From: MESE01 sp036675035
GTDB taxonomy: Bacteria; Pseudomonadota; Gammaproteobacteria; Burkholderiales; Burkholderiaceae_D
Assembly (NCBI GenBank): GCA_036675035.1
Contig: JAKFFO010000071.1
Span: 1-64,000 of the forward strand
Direction of reading: 5' to 3'
Length of the DNA stretch: 64,000 nt
The first letter of the stretch is position 1; the number at the start of each line of letters is the position of its first letter. A program made the translations under genes and the position numbers. Positions 56,464-64,000 of this stretch are shown here, piece by piece. The notes below the pieces were generated by a model that saw only the letters and a list, made by a program, of their open reading frames with translations, was not told the DNA's origin and made no database searches.

Positions 56464-57831
56464 ATGATCGCCATAGACAAATTACTGAATGCTCGCACCC
56501 ACGGCCGGTGGTTGCTTGGCACTTCACGAAAAACGCGCATCGTCTCGGGAACCGCATTATTTTTTGCGGCCTGTGCCTTCGGTGCCGCAGGTGTCGCTCC
56601 GATGGCGCCGGATGCGTCCGATCTGCCCGTTCGATCCATTGCCCAGGAACTTGCACTGCCCGACCTTGCCGAGCAAATCGCTTCGCTGGAACAATCACCC
56701 CGGATTTATATCAGCGAAGAACGGGTTCGCCCGGGCGATACACTGGCAACATTGATGAATCGCCTCGGCGTTGACGACCAAGCGGCGACGGCCTTCATGA
56801 AGTCGGATCCCGCAGCCCGCCAGATTTTGCAATTGAAAGCAGGTAAGCGAGTACAAGTCCAGACTACCGAAAATGGTGAACTGCAGTGGTTGAGCACGAC
56901 GGTCGTTGACGGCCGCGACGAACCGGTCAAGACGATTCTGATCAAGCGCGAGGGCGAAGGATTCAAGGCATCGGAGTCTTCCGCCGTTCCGGAAAAGCGT
57001 ATCGAAATGCGTACGGCGGAAATCAAGTCATCGCTGTTCGCCGCGACCGACGCAGCGCGGATACCTGATCCGATCGCGATGCAGATCGTCAATATGTTCG
57101 CGACGAATATCGATTTTGCGTCCGATCTGCGCCGTGGCGACCGCTTTAACGTTGTATATGAAACGTTCTGGCAAGGCGGCGAGTATATTCGTACCGGGCG
57201 GGTGCTGGCAGCGGAATTTCATAACGACGGCAACCATTATCAATCGGTCTGGTTTGACGATCCGGGCAGCAGCCATGGTGGCGGATACTATGGCTTTGAT
57301 GGAAGGTCGCTGAAGAAGGCCTTCCTGAAGTCACCCTTGGAGTTTTCCAGAATTTCGTCCGGCTTCTCGGTTCGCCGCCATCCGATTTCCGGTCGATGGA
57401 AGGCCCACAAGGGCGTTGATTTCGCCGCCGCAACCGGCACACCAATCCGTGCATCGGGCGATGGTGTGATCGACTTTATCGGCATTAAAGGCGGTTACGG
57501 AAATGCCATCGTGATCAAGCACTGGTCCAACTATTCAACCTTGTATGCGCACATGAGCCGTTTCGCCAAGGGTATTCGCAAAGGCACGAAGGTCAGCCAG
57601 GGCGAAGTCATCGGCCATGTGGGGTCAACCGGCTGGTCTACCGGACCGCATTTGCATTATGAGTTCCGGGTCAATAACGTACCGCGCAATCCGCTTTCGA
57701 TCGATGTACCGAATGCACACCCGCTGACCGGTGCGCAGCTGAAGCGTTTCCAGCTTGTTGCGAACGACATGACACATCGCTTCGCTTTGCTGAATCCGCC
57801 CGATAACCGTCTCAAGCTTGCATCGAAGTAG
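56464..57831 (+). CDS. M23 peptidase with LysM/OapA-like N-terminal region
   Basis: A 455-residue envelope peptidase that probably cuts peptidoglycan cross-bridges or activates amidases (MepM/YebA class). One N-terminal membrane segment is at about 26-45. A LysM/OapA-like region (VRPGDTLATLMNRLG) follows, then the M23 domain (about 285-400). Zinc ligands are visible in AHKGVDFAAATGTP (H..D) and GPHLHYEFRVN. It is divergent from tyrS and leads anmK (95 bp), a common peptidoglycan pair in related genomes. Confidence 0.92.
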   Translation: MIAIDKLLNARTHGRWLLGTSRKTRIVSGTALFFAACAFGAAGVAPMAPDASDLPVRSIAQELALPDLAEQIASLEQSPRIYISEERVRPGDTLATLMNRLGVDDQAATAFMKSDPAARQILQLKAGKRVQVQTTENGELQWLSTTVVDGRDEPVKTILIKREGEGFKASESSAVPEKRIEMRTAEIKSSLFAATDAARIPDPIAMQIVNMFATNIDFASDLRRGDRFNVVYETFWQGGEYIRTGRVLAAEFHNDGNHYQSVWFDDPGSSHGGGYYGFDGRSLKKAFLKSPLEFSRISSGFSVRRHPISGRWKAHKGVDFAAATGTPIRASGDGVIDFIGIKGGYGNAIVIKHWSNYSTLYAHMSRFAKGIRKGTKVSQGEVIGHVGSTGWSTGPHLHYEFRVNNVPRNPLSIDVPNAHPLTGAQLKRFQLVANDMTHRFALLNPPDNRLKLASK

Positions 57832-57926
57832 AATCGTCCATTTAGGAGTTGCTGTCGCGGGCATTCGCCCTCTGATGCTGCCCCCGGTAGCCACCACTCG
57901 AATCGGCCGACGTCGAACGGTATCTT

Positions 57927-59072
57927 ATGTCCTCGCCACATTCCTCCAGTTCACTTGTCATTGGCCTCATGTCCGGCACCAGCCTGGACGGCGTTGACGG
58001 AGTTCTCGCGGCATTTCCCAAGGATTTTTCGCGCGGACGCATCGATAGCTTGGCATCTGCGTATGTCCCGTTTCCATCCACGCTGCGCAATGATTTGATG
58101 GGCTTGCAATCCGCAGGCGCCGATGAAATTCATCGCGAGGCGATGGTCGCCAATACCTTGGCACAATACTATGCCGATTGTGTCAAAGAATTACTTGAGC
58201 AGGCTGGCGTGCCACCTTCCGATGTGCGCGCCATTGGCGTTCACGGACAGACAATCAGGCATCAACCCGCGCTGGGTTATACCCGCCAAACCAATAATCC
58301 GGCGCTTCTGGCCGAACTGACAGGCATCGACGTGATCGCGGATTTCCGCAGCCGGGATATTTCCGCCGGCGGTCAGGGCGCGCCCCTGGTGCCTGCGTTC
58401 CATCAAGCCATCTTTGCCGCCGACGATGTCCAGCGCGTCGTCGTCAACATCGGTGGCATCAGCAACATCAGCGTCCTTGGAAATAAAGCAAATAACCGCG
58501 TAATCGGATTTGACACCGGCCCCGGAAACGCGTTGATGGATGCCTGGATTGGCAGTCACTTGAATGAAAGGTATGACGCAGGTGGCGTATGGGCAGCGAG
58601 CGGAAAAATAATTTCAGACTTGCTTGATGAGTTACGAAGTGAACCGTTTTTTTCGCTACCGCCGCCAAAGAGTACAGGGCGCGACCTGTTTCATCCGGAT
58701 TGGCTCGCAAGCAAACTTGCATCGTATGCCAATGCAACGCCATCGGATGTCCAGGCTACGCTTGCCGCGTTGACCGCTACCACAGTGGCGGACGCGATAG
58801 CCGCACATGCAAAAGAGGCCAAGGAGGTCTATGTGTGCGGCGGCGGCGCCTATAACAGTCATTTGATGACCCAGCTGCAGCAGGCTTTGGTCGACAACAA
58901 CCAATCGGCCGTTGTTTCGTCAACAGCAGCACTCGGGATACCGCCGAACAACGTGGAAGCGCTTGCGTTCGCATGGTTGGCGCATCGGTTCATCGAGCGC
59001 AAGGCCGGGAATCTGCCCGATGTGACGGGGGCGAAGGGCGGCCGGATCCTGGGTGCGCTCTACCCGGCTTGA
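57927..59072 (+). CDS. anmK: Anhydro-N-acetylmuramic acid kinase
   Basis: Phosphorylates and opens 1,6-anhydroMurNAc during peptidoglycan recycling. The 381-residue sugar-kinase-fold protein has the nucleotide loop GLMSGTSLDGVDGVLA (about 13-28), the catalytic region AIGVHGQTIRH (about 102-112), FRSRDISAGGQGAPLVPAFH (about 139-158) and GNALMDAWI with VCGGGAYN further on. It follows the M23 peptidase and shares its cell-wall theme. Confidence 0.96.
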   Translation: MSSPHSSSSLVIGLMSGTSLDGVDGVLAAFPKDFSRGRIDSLASAYVPFPSTLRNDLMGLQSAGADEIHREAMVANTLAQYYADCVKELLEQAGVPPSDVRAIGVHGQTIRHQPALGYTRQTNNPALLAELTGIDVIADFRSRDISAGGQGAPLVPAFHQAIFAADDVQRVVVNIGGISNISVLGNKANNRVIGFDTGPGNALMDAWIGSHLNERYDAGGVWAASGKIISDLLDELRSEPFFSLPPPKSTGRDLFHPDWLASKLASYANATPSDVQATLAALTATTVADAIAAHAKEAKEVYVCGGGAYNSHLMTQLQQALVDNNQSAVVSSTAALGIPPNNVEALAFAWLAHRFIERKAGNLPDVTGAKGGRILGALYPA

Positions 59073-59096
59073 ACGACCCGCAGATGCATTTCCCAT

Positions 59097-59129
59097 AAAA
59101 AAAGCGCAGAAAAATCTGCGCTTTTTTTT
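59097..59129. terminator. Bidirectional intrinsic terminator between anmK and erpA
   Basis: Seven A, AGCGCAGA (59103-59110), loop AAAA, TCTGCGCT (59115-59122), eight T. It ends both anmK (plus) and erpA (minus). Confidence 0.93.
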
Positions 59130-59142
59130 CAATTGATGAACG

Positions 59143-59493
59143 TCATGCAGAAAAAGACGATCCGCAGCCGCAAGTGGTTGTCGCATTCGGATTTTTGATT
59201 ACAAACTGCGCACCTTCCAGATCGTCCTTGTAATCGATTTCCGCGCCCACCAAATATTGATAGCTCATTGAATCGATCAGCAAATGCACCCCATTCTTGG
59301 TCATGGTGGTGTCGTCTTCGTTGACGATTTCATCGAAGGTAAAGCCGTACTGAAAACCGGAACATCCTCCGCCCTGTACGAACACGCGAAGTTTCAGGTC
59401 GGGATTGCCTTCCTCTTCAATCAATTGTGCAACTTTTGTTGCCGCGCTATCCGAAAAAACAATCGGTGCGGGCATTTCTGAAACTGCATTCAT
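59143..59493 (-). CDS. erpA: Iron-sulfur cluster insertion protein ErpA
   Basis: A-type carrier delivering [Fe-S] clusters to apoproteins, including isoprenoid enzymes in E. coli. The 116-residue product has the three conserved cysteines: one in FVQGGGCSGFQYGF (about 38-51) and two in TTCGCGSSFSA at the C-terminus. It is the last gene of the minus-strand rplM-rpsI-argC-DUF6776-bactofilin-erpA run. MEP-pathway and ThiC enzymes encoded here are possible clients. Confidence 0.95.
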   Translation of the reverse strand: MNAVSEMPAPIVFSDSAATKVAQLIEEEGNPDLKLRVFVQGGGCSGFQYGFTFDEIVNEDDTTMTKNGVHLLIDSMSYQYLVGAEIDYKDDLEGAQFVIKNPNATTTCGCGSSFSA

Positions 59494-59544
59494 TTCGGGC
59501 TCCTACTTGGCAGACAATGACCTATTATAAGTCTTCGATGCTGA

Positions 59545-59949
59545 TTACGCATTCGATGCCGCAAGCTTGGGCGGAGCCAGTTTCAATACCTGCTCGCCGA
59601 CCTGATCATGTGTCAACTTACCCGACACCAATGCGCCACCGTGCATTTCCAACGCTTTGTAATATACATCACCTGTTATGCGGGCCTTCGGCTGCAATTC
59701 AAGCAGTTCCGATGAATAAACCGGACCAACGATTTCCCCATTGACGACAAGATGCGCAACCCTGATTTCACCCTCGACCTTTGCCTGTTCGGAAATGACC
59801 AGCATGCTGGTGTCGCCTGCTTCGGCGATGACGTTACCAATAACATGACCATCAATGCGCAAGCCGCCCTTGAAATGCAGATTGCCCTCTATCTTGGTCG
59901 ATGCACCTATAAGACTATCGATCGTATTTTTTGCTTTGTGGCCAAACAT
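59545..59949 (-). CDS. Bactofilin (polymer-forming cytoskeletal protein)
   Basis: A 134-residue protein of the bactofilin family, which self-assembles without nucleotide into filaments linked to cell shape and envelope synthesis. The core is a beta-helix of repeated hydrophobic six-residue rungs (NLHFKGGLRIDGHVIGNVIA, about 23-42; AKVEGEIRVAHLVVNGEIVG, about 54-73; ARITGDVYYKALEMHGGALV). The DUF6776 gene with membrane anchor starts 12 bp upstream in the same direction. Confidence 0.92.
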   Translation of the reverse strand: MFGHKAKNTIDSLIGASTKIEGNLHFKGGLRIDGHVIGNVIAEAGDTSMLVISEQAKVEGEIRVAHLVVNGEIVGPVYSSELLELQPKARITGDVYYKALEMHGGALVSGKLTHDQVGEQVLKLAPPKLAASNA

Positions 59950-59960
59950 GCGGCTCTCCT

Positions 59961-60689
59961 TTACAAATTGGCAGACTGCTGTGCGCGAATTTGCCCTTTT
60001 TCAAGCACTTTAGCCTGGACGGCCTTGACCACTGCCCCCTCAGGCAAGGTCAAGGTACCTTCCACGCGCTGATAGTGCCTAAAGCCGAGTTTCAACTTAT
60101 TAGCGTCGTCCGTATTTCCTCGTGGAAATACGATCATAGCACTTTTACCGGCCTGCACAACAGTCACCACAAATTGTAAATCCCCTACAAAATCCCGACC
60201 ACCTTTCCCGCCTTGCATAATCAACAAACGATATCGAAGTTGATTTGGCGCAATGAGATCGACCTTCAGGCGCCTGATCGAGATTCCACTGCCAGTGTCA
60301 GCCGGCAACAGTTTTTCAAAGAACGCGAGGTCTTCTTTCAGTTTGGCATTTTCGGACTCGAGTATTTTTACCTGCGCGGCAAGTTGCTTCTGTACCGAGC
60401 GCTCAATATTGAGCTGGCTTTCGGCCGAATTGACGGTACTCGAATATCGGTCACGCTCGAGCGTGAGTTGCTCGACCCGCTCCTGAAGATCTTCCATTTG
60501 TGCGATCGAGGGCGCCGAGCCGAAACCCGCAAAGCTGCGACCCAGATCATAAGTCCACATTGCGATTGCACTTGCCAAGCCCAGTACGATTGCAATAACA
60601 GCCACTTTCAGTGGCCACGGCAATTGGGTTTTGATGGTCATTTTCGGCGCCGATATTGAATGGCGCCGAAACCAGAGCTTCAGCTTCAC
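59961..60689 (-). CDS. DUF6776-type coiled-coil membrane protein
   Basis: A ~242-residue protein with one membrane segment near the N-terminus (LKVAVIAIVLGLASAIAMW, about 28-46), a coiled coil (about 65-130; MEDLQERVEQLTLERDRYSS to LKEDLAFFEKLL) and a C-terminal beta domain. It likely spans the inner membrane with the rest in the periplasm. Start is uncertain: GTG 60689 (VKLKLWFRRH) agrees with relatives as I remember them; TTG 60743 overlaps the argC stop, and ATG 60638 is also possible. It lies beside the bactofilin gene. Confidence 0.72.
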   Translation of the reverse strand: MKLKLWFRRHSISAPKMTIKTQLPWPLKVAVIAIVLGLASAIAMWTYDLGRSFAGFGSAPSIAQMEDLQERVEQLTLERDRYSSTVNSAESQLNIERSVQKQLAAQVKILESENAKLKEDLAFFEKLLPADTGSGISIRRLKVDLIAPNQLRYRLLIMQGGKGGRDFVGDLQFVVTVVQAGKSAMIVFPRGNTDDANKLKLGFRHYQRVEGTLTLPEGAVVKAVQAKVLEKGQIRAQQSANL

Positions 60690-60739
60690 AGAGGAAAATT
60701 TTGAAATTCGTGCATGATGGTGATGGGTGCGATTGGCAC

Positions 60740-61783
60740 TCAAGGCATTATCGGAACGTGATTTAATCCGGTAGCTTCATCCAGTCCGAACATGATGTTC
60801 ATGCACTGGACTCCTTGCCCTGCAGCGCCTTTGACCAGATTGTCTTCCACCACCAGAATCACCAGCAAATCGCCATTGTCGGGACGATGCACAGCGATGC
60901 GCAGCATATTGGAAGCCCGTACCGAGCGTGTCTCGGGATGGCTGCCGTGAGGCATCACATCGACAAACCGGTCATGCCGGAAATGATTCTCGTACAAGGA
61001 TTGAAAATCGGTAGTACGCGCTTCCGGCAAAATAGTGGCATACAAGGTTGAATGAATGCCGCGGATCATCGGCACCAGGTGCGGCACGAAGGTCAATCCA
61101 ACTTTCCGCCCGGAGATTGCCTGCAAACCCTGGGTGGTTTCCGGCAGATGCCGATGTCCTTTGACACCATAGGCCTTGAAGTTATCGGAAGCCTCGGCCA
61201 GCAGGTTCGATACTTCCGCCTTCCGCCCTGCTCCGGACGCGCCTGATTTGCAATCGGCGATCAATGCGGTTTCATTTACCAGCGGCTTGTCGTGCGCAAG
61301 CAACGGCGCAAAGCCGAGTTGCATCGTGGTCGGATAACATCCGGGCAGGCCTATGATGCGTGCGGTTTTGATCGCGTCACGATTGACTTCCGGCAGGCCG
61401 TACACCGCCTCTTTCAAGAGATCCGGACATGAATGTGGCATGCCGTACCACTTCTCGAATACCGCAGTGTCTTTTAATCGAAAATCAGCAGCGAGATCGA
61501 TAACTTTGACACCGGCCGCCACCAATTCCGGAGCCTGCGCCATCGCAACGCCATGAGGCGTCGCAAAGAACACCACATCGCATTCCGTCAGCTTTGCCTT
61601 CTCGGGCGATGAAAATGCCAGCGATACATGGCCACGCAATGACGGATACATATCCGCCACGGGCATGCCGTCTTCCTTGCGCGAGGTAATTGCGGTCAAT
61701 TTGACATGTGGGTGAGGTGCCAGCAACCGCAGCAATTCCACACCTGTGTAACCGGTTCCCCCAACGATACCAACTTTGATCAT
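60740..61783 (-). CDS. argC: N-acetyl-gamma-glutamyl-phosphate reductase
   Basis: NADPH enzyme of arginine synthesis reducing N-acetylglutamyl phosphate to the semialdehyde. The 347-residue product has the nucleotide loop VGIVGGTGYTGVELLRLL (about 4-21) and the active-site Cys in GLPGCYPTTMQLG (about 145-157). GASGAGRKA follows, and HRHLPE holds the second catalytic His (about 212). Other arginine genes are absent nearby, as usual for argC in this order. Confidence 0.96.
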   Translation of the reverse strand: MIKVGIVGGTGYTGVELLRLLAPHPHVKLTAITSRKEDGMPVADMYPSLRGHVSLAFSSPEKAKLTECDVVFFATPHGVAMAQAPELVAAGVKVIDLAADFRLKDTAVFEKWYGMPHSCPDLLKEAVYGLPEVNRDAIKTARIIGLPGCYPTTMQLGFAPLLAHDKPLVNETALIADCKSGASGAGRKAEVSNLLAEASDNFKAYGVKGHRHLPETTQGLQAISGRKVGLTFVPHLVPMIRGIHSTLYATILPEARTTDFQSLYENHFRHDRFVDVMPHGSHPETRSVRASNMLRIAVHRPDNGDLLVILVVEDNLVKGAAGQGVQCMNIMFGLDEATGLNHVPIMP

Positions 61784-61898
61784 TTGCTTTCCTGAGCTTG
61801 ACTCACTTTGTTTTTTTATTTTAACAGGCGATGCAGTTCGCGGTAACTGCCGTTTTATCGCAATCCGGCCAATGGCACAAATGGCACGACCAAATACA

Positions 61899-61930
61899 AA
61901 AAGCCGCCAGGCGCAAACCGGGCGGCTTTT
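61899..61930 (-). terminator. Intrinsic terminator of the rplM-rpsI unit
   Basis: AAAAGCCGCC on one side pairs with GGCGGCTTTT; on the minus strand the stem is followed by TTTTT. It lies just after rpsI, so argC downstream may need its own promoter or read-through. Confidence 0.88.
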
Positions 61931-61950
61931 CGATATGTCGAAAACGCAGA

Positions 61951-62343
61951 TTAGCGCTTGGAGAATTGCTTTGCGCGACGTGCTTTGCGCAAACCAACCT
62001 TTTTACGCTCGACTTCACGCGCATCGCGAGTCACGAAACCGGCCTTGGCCAGTTCGGGCTTCAAAGTTGCATCATAGTCGATCAGCGCACGGGTAATACC
62101 ATGACGCACTGCTCCGGCTTGACCGGATTCACCACCGCCGTTGACATTGACCATGATATCGAAACGCTCGACATTGTTGGTCAGTTCCAGCGGCTGACGA
62201 ATAACCATCAAACCGGTTTCACGCGAAAAATACTCGTTCGCAGGCTTGCCGTTGACGACGATCTGGCCCGAGCCGGATTTGATGAACACCCGCGCCACTG
62301 CACTCTTGCGACGGCCGGTTCCGTAATTGTAGTTACCGATCAT
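61951..62343 (-). CDS. rpsI: 30S ribosomal protein S9
   Basis: A small-subunit protein whose basic C-terminal tail reaches the P-site tRNA. The 130-residue product has the expected length, starts with YNYGTGRRKSAVARVFIKSG, carries GQAGAVRHGITRAL (about 74-87) and ends in KARRAKQFSKR. It follows rplM by 9 bp. Confidence 0.98.
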   Translation of the reverse strand: MIGNYNYGTGRRKSAVARVFIKSGSGQIVVNGKPANEYFSRETGLMVIRQPLELTNNVERFDIMVNVNGGGESGQAGAVRHGITRALIDYDATLKPELAKAGFVTRDAREVERKKVGLRKARRAKQFSKR

Positions 62344-62352
62344 GTCTTTTCC

Positions 62353-62781
62353 TTAGAGTTCTAGTGCTTTGGGTTGCTGTGCAGTGTGCGGATGCGTTGC
62401 CTCTGCGTACACCTTGAGCTTTTTGATCATCGCGTAGCCGAGAGGGCCTTTAGGCAGCATGCCCTTGACCGCTTTTTCAAGCGCACGCCCCGGAAAACGC
62501 TGTTGCATCTTCACGAAATTGGTTTCATAAATGCCGCCCGGATAACCGGTGTGGCGATAATATGTTTTATCTGTTGCCTTGGTGCCTGTGACGCGCAGCT
62601 TGCCTGCGTTGATCACGACAATGAAATCGCCCGTGTCGACGTGAGGGGTAAATTCCGGTTTGTGTTTGCCGCGCAATCGGAGTGCCACTTCGCTGGCAAC
62701 ACGTCCGAGGACTTTGTCCGTCGCGTCAATCACGAACCAGTCTCGCTTGACCTCGTGGCCTTTAGCGGAAAAGGTTTTCAT
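62353..62781 (-). CDS. rplM: 50S ribosomal protein L13
   Basis: An early-assembly 50S protein. The 142-residue product contains DWFVIDATDKVLGRVASEVA (about 14-33), DTGDFIVVINAGKLRVTGTK (about 49-68) and YRHTGYPGG (about 75-83), all typical. It leads the rplM-rpsI operon with a strong promoter upstream. Confidence 0.98.
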   Translation of the reverse strand: MKTFSAKGHEVKRDWFVIDATDKVLGRVASEVALRLRGKHKPEFTPHVDTGDFIVVINAGKLRVTGTKATDKTYYRHTGYPGGIYETNFVKMQQRFPGRALEKAVKGMLPKGPLGYAMIKKLKVYAEATHPHTAQQPKALEL

Positions 62782-62896
62782 GATGACTTCCTAACTAGAT
62801 TGATTCGCTCAAATTGGTGGTTCCACGAACTCAATATTCCTGAATTTCGCAGACTCGTCCTTGTTATCTCTTCCTGAGCAAACAGAAGAACCTGAA

Positions 62897-62926
62897 ATTA
62901 TATGCTTTTATGGCTTAACCCGTCAA
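62897..62926 (-). promoter_or_regulatory. Promoter of the rplM-rpsI operon
   Basis: Minus strand: TTGACG (62921-62926), 18 bases, TATAAT (62897-62902), about 115 bases before the rplM start. Confidence 0.7.
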
Positions 62927-62976
62927 TTTCCCTAATCCGAAATTTGATCACCCCACTTTCATCATCGCATTCGGGT

Positions 62977-63008
62977 AAAAAAAACCCGAAGCGACTGGCT
63001 TCGGGTTT
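62977..63008 (-). terminator. Intrinsic terminator of the candidate small RNA
   Basis: Minus strand: AAACCCGAAGC (63008-62998), five-base loop, GCTTCGGGTTT with eight consecutive T in all. The T-run is on the minus side only, which fixes direction away from osmC toward rplM. Confidence 0.85.
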
Positions 63009-63083
63009 AAATCCACATCAAACGAGGAGGTGGAGGAGACAAACGGGTGACTGTCACCAGCAAGATGCATATGAACAATCGAT
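62977..63083 (-). ncRNA. Candidate small RNA with anti-Shine-Dalgarno motif
   Basis: A free-standing unit on the minus strand between rplM and the osmC-type gene. It has a consensus promoter (63090-63118), a start near 63083, and a terminator at 62977-63008 (AAACCCGAAGC, loop, GCTTCGGGTTT then five more T). Inside is a short GGTGA/TCACC hairpin (63046-63058) and the CU-rich stretch TCTCCTCCACCTCCTC (63024-63039), complementary to Shine-Dalgarno sequences. No ORF explains it. CU-rich anti-SD loops are known from Hfq-bound sRNAs in other proteobacteria; identity with a named family cannot be claimed. Confidence 0.6.
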
Positions 63084-63089
63084 GAAACA

Positions 63090-63118
63090 ATTATAGACAA
63101 ACGAATTGTGCATCGCAA
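63090..63118 (-). promoter_or_regulatory. Sigma70 promoter of the candidate small RNA
   Basis: Minus strand: TTGCGA (63113-63118), 17 bases, TATAAT (63090-63095). Near-consensus with optimal spacing. Confidence 0.7.
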
Positions 63119-63165
63119 GAATTTTGCAAGATACGCAGAAGAGCTTTTAGATTTATAGAGTCCAT

Positions 63166-63197
63166 ATTAAATATTTAATGTTTGTATTCAAATATTT
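63166..63197. promoter_or_regulatory. AT-rich palindromic block upstream of the small RNA and osmC genes
   Basis: ATTAAATATTTAAT (63166-63179) is a 14-bp perfect palindrome, and its core AAATATTT recurs at 63190-63197, 21 bp away (two helical turns). It is markedly more AT-rich than the surroundings and may bind a regulator or nucleoid protein. The rest of 63120-63379 shows a TACAAT (63345-63350) that could be a weak -10 for the OsmC gene. Confidence 0.35.
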
Positions 63198-63379
63198 AAG
63201 GTGGATTTACCGGATTGTGATTTTCCTTCCGCACTATGAATAATGTGGCGTCGCAACAAACAAGCACTATTGCATTCGGCTCAACGGGCAAACGTCTCAC
63301 GTAATCCTTTCCAAAGGCACTCCGATTTCAATTATCAGAAGCGCTACAATATCGCTGCTTTGAAATCGAAGAGGAAAAA

Positions 63380-63814
63380 ATGGAATGTACCGTACGCTGG
63401 ACCGGCTTGTCCGGCATGACTTTTTTGGCCGAAACCGGCTCGGGCCATGTTGTTACCATGGATGGCGCACCGGATGGCGGCGGACGCAATCTTGCACCGC
63501 GGCCGATGGAAGTAGTATTGGCAGGAACCGGCGGTTGCACTGCCTATGATGTGGTTTTGATTTTGCGAAAAAGCGGTCAGGACATTCGGGGGTGCGACGT
63601 CACCCTCAAGTCGGAGCGGGCGGAAAAAGATCCCAAGGTATTCACCAAAATCCATTTTCACTTTACGGTCACCGGACGAAATCTGAAACAGAATCTGGTG
63701 GAACGCGCCATCAAGCTTTCGCATGAAAAATATTGTTCGGCGTCCATCATGCTGGAAAAAACCGCCGAAATGACACATTCCTTTGAGATCGTGGACGATC
63801 AGGCTCCGGCCTGA
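63380..63814 (+). CDS. OsmC-family protein
   Basis: A 144-residue member of the OsmC/Ohr superfamily, cysteine-based peroxidases that reduce organic hydroperoxides. The N-terminal region WTGLSGMTFLAETGSGHVVTMD matches the OsmC type (YhfA-like). Catalytic cysteines would be those in GTGGCTAYDVV (about 51-61) and KYCSASIMLE (about 117-126). ATG 63380 has GAGG upstream. It stands alone; role in peroxide defence is by family only. Confidence 0.88.
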   Translation: MECTVRWTGLSGMTFLAETGSGHVVTMDGAPDGGGRNLAPRPMEVVLAGTGGCTAYDVVLILRKSGQDIRGCDVTLKSERAEKDPKVFTKIHFHFTVTGRNLKQNLVERAIKLSHEKYCSASIMLEKTAEMTHSFEIVDDQAPA

Positions 63815-64000
63815 CGTATAGCAATGGACAGTTGGGGGGACTGCCAAAAATTTAGACAATGATGAGCGCGGCTCAGGAGCTTTTCAGATTTCCAATCAAG
63901 AAGTTGAATTTTCATTCCTTTGGGCGACCGGCTTTTCTTAAAACCGGTATGCGAGGCGCGCCCTATAAATAATAGGCAGTGGTTGTCATCACCTTTGCCA
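63815..64000. other. Right edge, non-coding as far as seen
   Basis: No supported gene. An ACCGG/CCGGT hairpin with an inner TTTT/AAAA pairing lies near 63930-63952 and might be a weak terminator for the OsmC gene. The next gene is beyond the window. Confidence 0.3.

Overview
The window is a chromosomal segment of a betaproteobacterium, most likely from the family Oxalobacteraceae (Herbaspirillum/Herminiimonas/Collimonas-like) in the Burkholderiales. That placement rests on gene order and product types I recognise: the xseB-ispA-dxs-folE2 block, the dusB-fis-purH-ruvC-ruvA-ruvB block, rplM-rpsI-argC-erpA with a bactofilin, a BPSS1780-type membrane protein and a homoserine kinase of the aminoglycoside-phosphotransferase fold. 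No species can be named from the sequence alone. Almost all of it is core genome: there is no prophage, intact insertion sequence, CRISPR array, rRNA or tRNA gene that I can see.

Layout. 1-3.0 kb: end of pilT, then pilU (type IV pilus retraction) and a membrane diguanylate cyclase. 3.1-10.0 kb, minus strand: glycolate oxidase glcD-glcE-glcF, a LysR regulator and a second FAD-linked 2-hydroxyacid dehydrogenase; a 167-bp MITE-like element sits directly in front of glcD. 10.1-11.4 kb: cobalamin adenosyltransferase followed by a 0.5-kb array of hairpin repeats. 11.4-15.3 kb: folE2, dxs, ispA, xseB. 15.6-18.9 kb: M48 protease, SH3 protein and CHASE2-adenylate cyclase in one overlapping operon. 19.3-22.2 kb: Rieske oxygenase, EamA transporter, sulfurtransferase. 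22.3-25.6 kb: second diguanylate cyclase, ZIP metal transporter, dienelactone hydrolase. 25.8-34 kb: polA and a LOG-family gene head to head, homoserine kinase, uvrD. 34.1-36.2 kb: a DapA-like protein behind a long structured leader, and MgtC. 36.2-41.3 kb: a thiamin operon under a TPP riboswitch (thiC-thiS-[decayed DUF559 module]-thiG-thiD-thiE). 41.4-45.6 kb: valS, DUF2147 protein, hydratase. 45.9-51.9 kb: dusB-fis-purH-ruvC-ruvA-ruvB interrupted by an opposed membrane-protein gene. 52-59.1 kb: degenerate GGDEF protein, phosphatase, YbhB-like protein, dtd, tyrS, M23 peptidase, anmK. 59.1-63.8 kb: erpA, bactofilin, DUF6776, argC, rpsI, rplM, a candidate small RNA and an OsmC protein.

The most interesting material is non-coding. 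There is an unannotated ~107-nt transcription unit at 62977-63118 with a consensus sigma70 promoter, an intrinsic terminator and a CU-rich anti-Shine-Dalgarno stretch. Two copies of a two-hairpin module (10.87 and 47.07 kb) have stems that differ but keep perfect or near-perfect pairing. Two ~95-nt hairpins at 10.93-11.23 kb share an inverted 43-bp core. A DUF559 relic lies between palindromes inside the thiamin operon. All of these are read from sequence; function is inferred.
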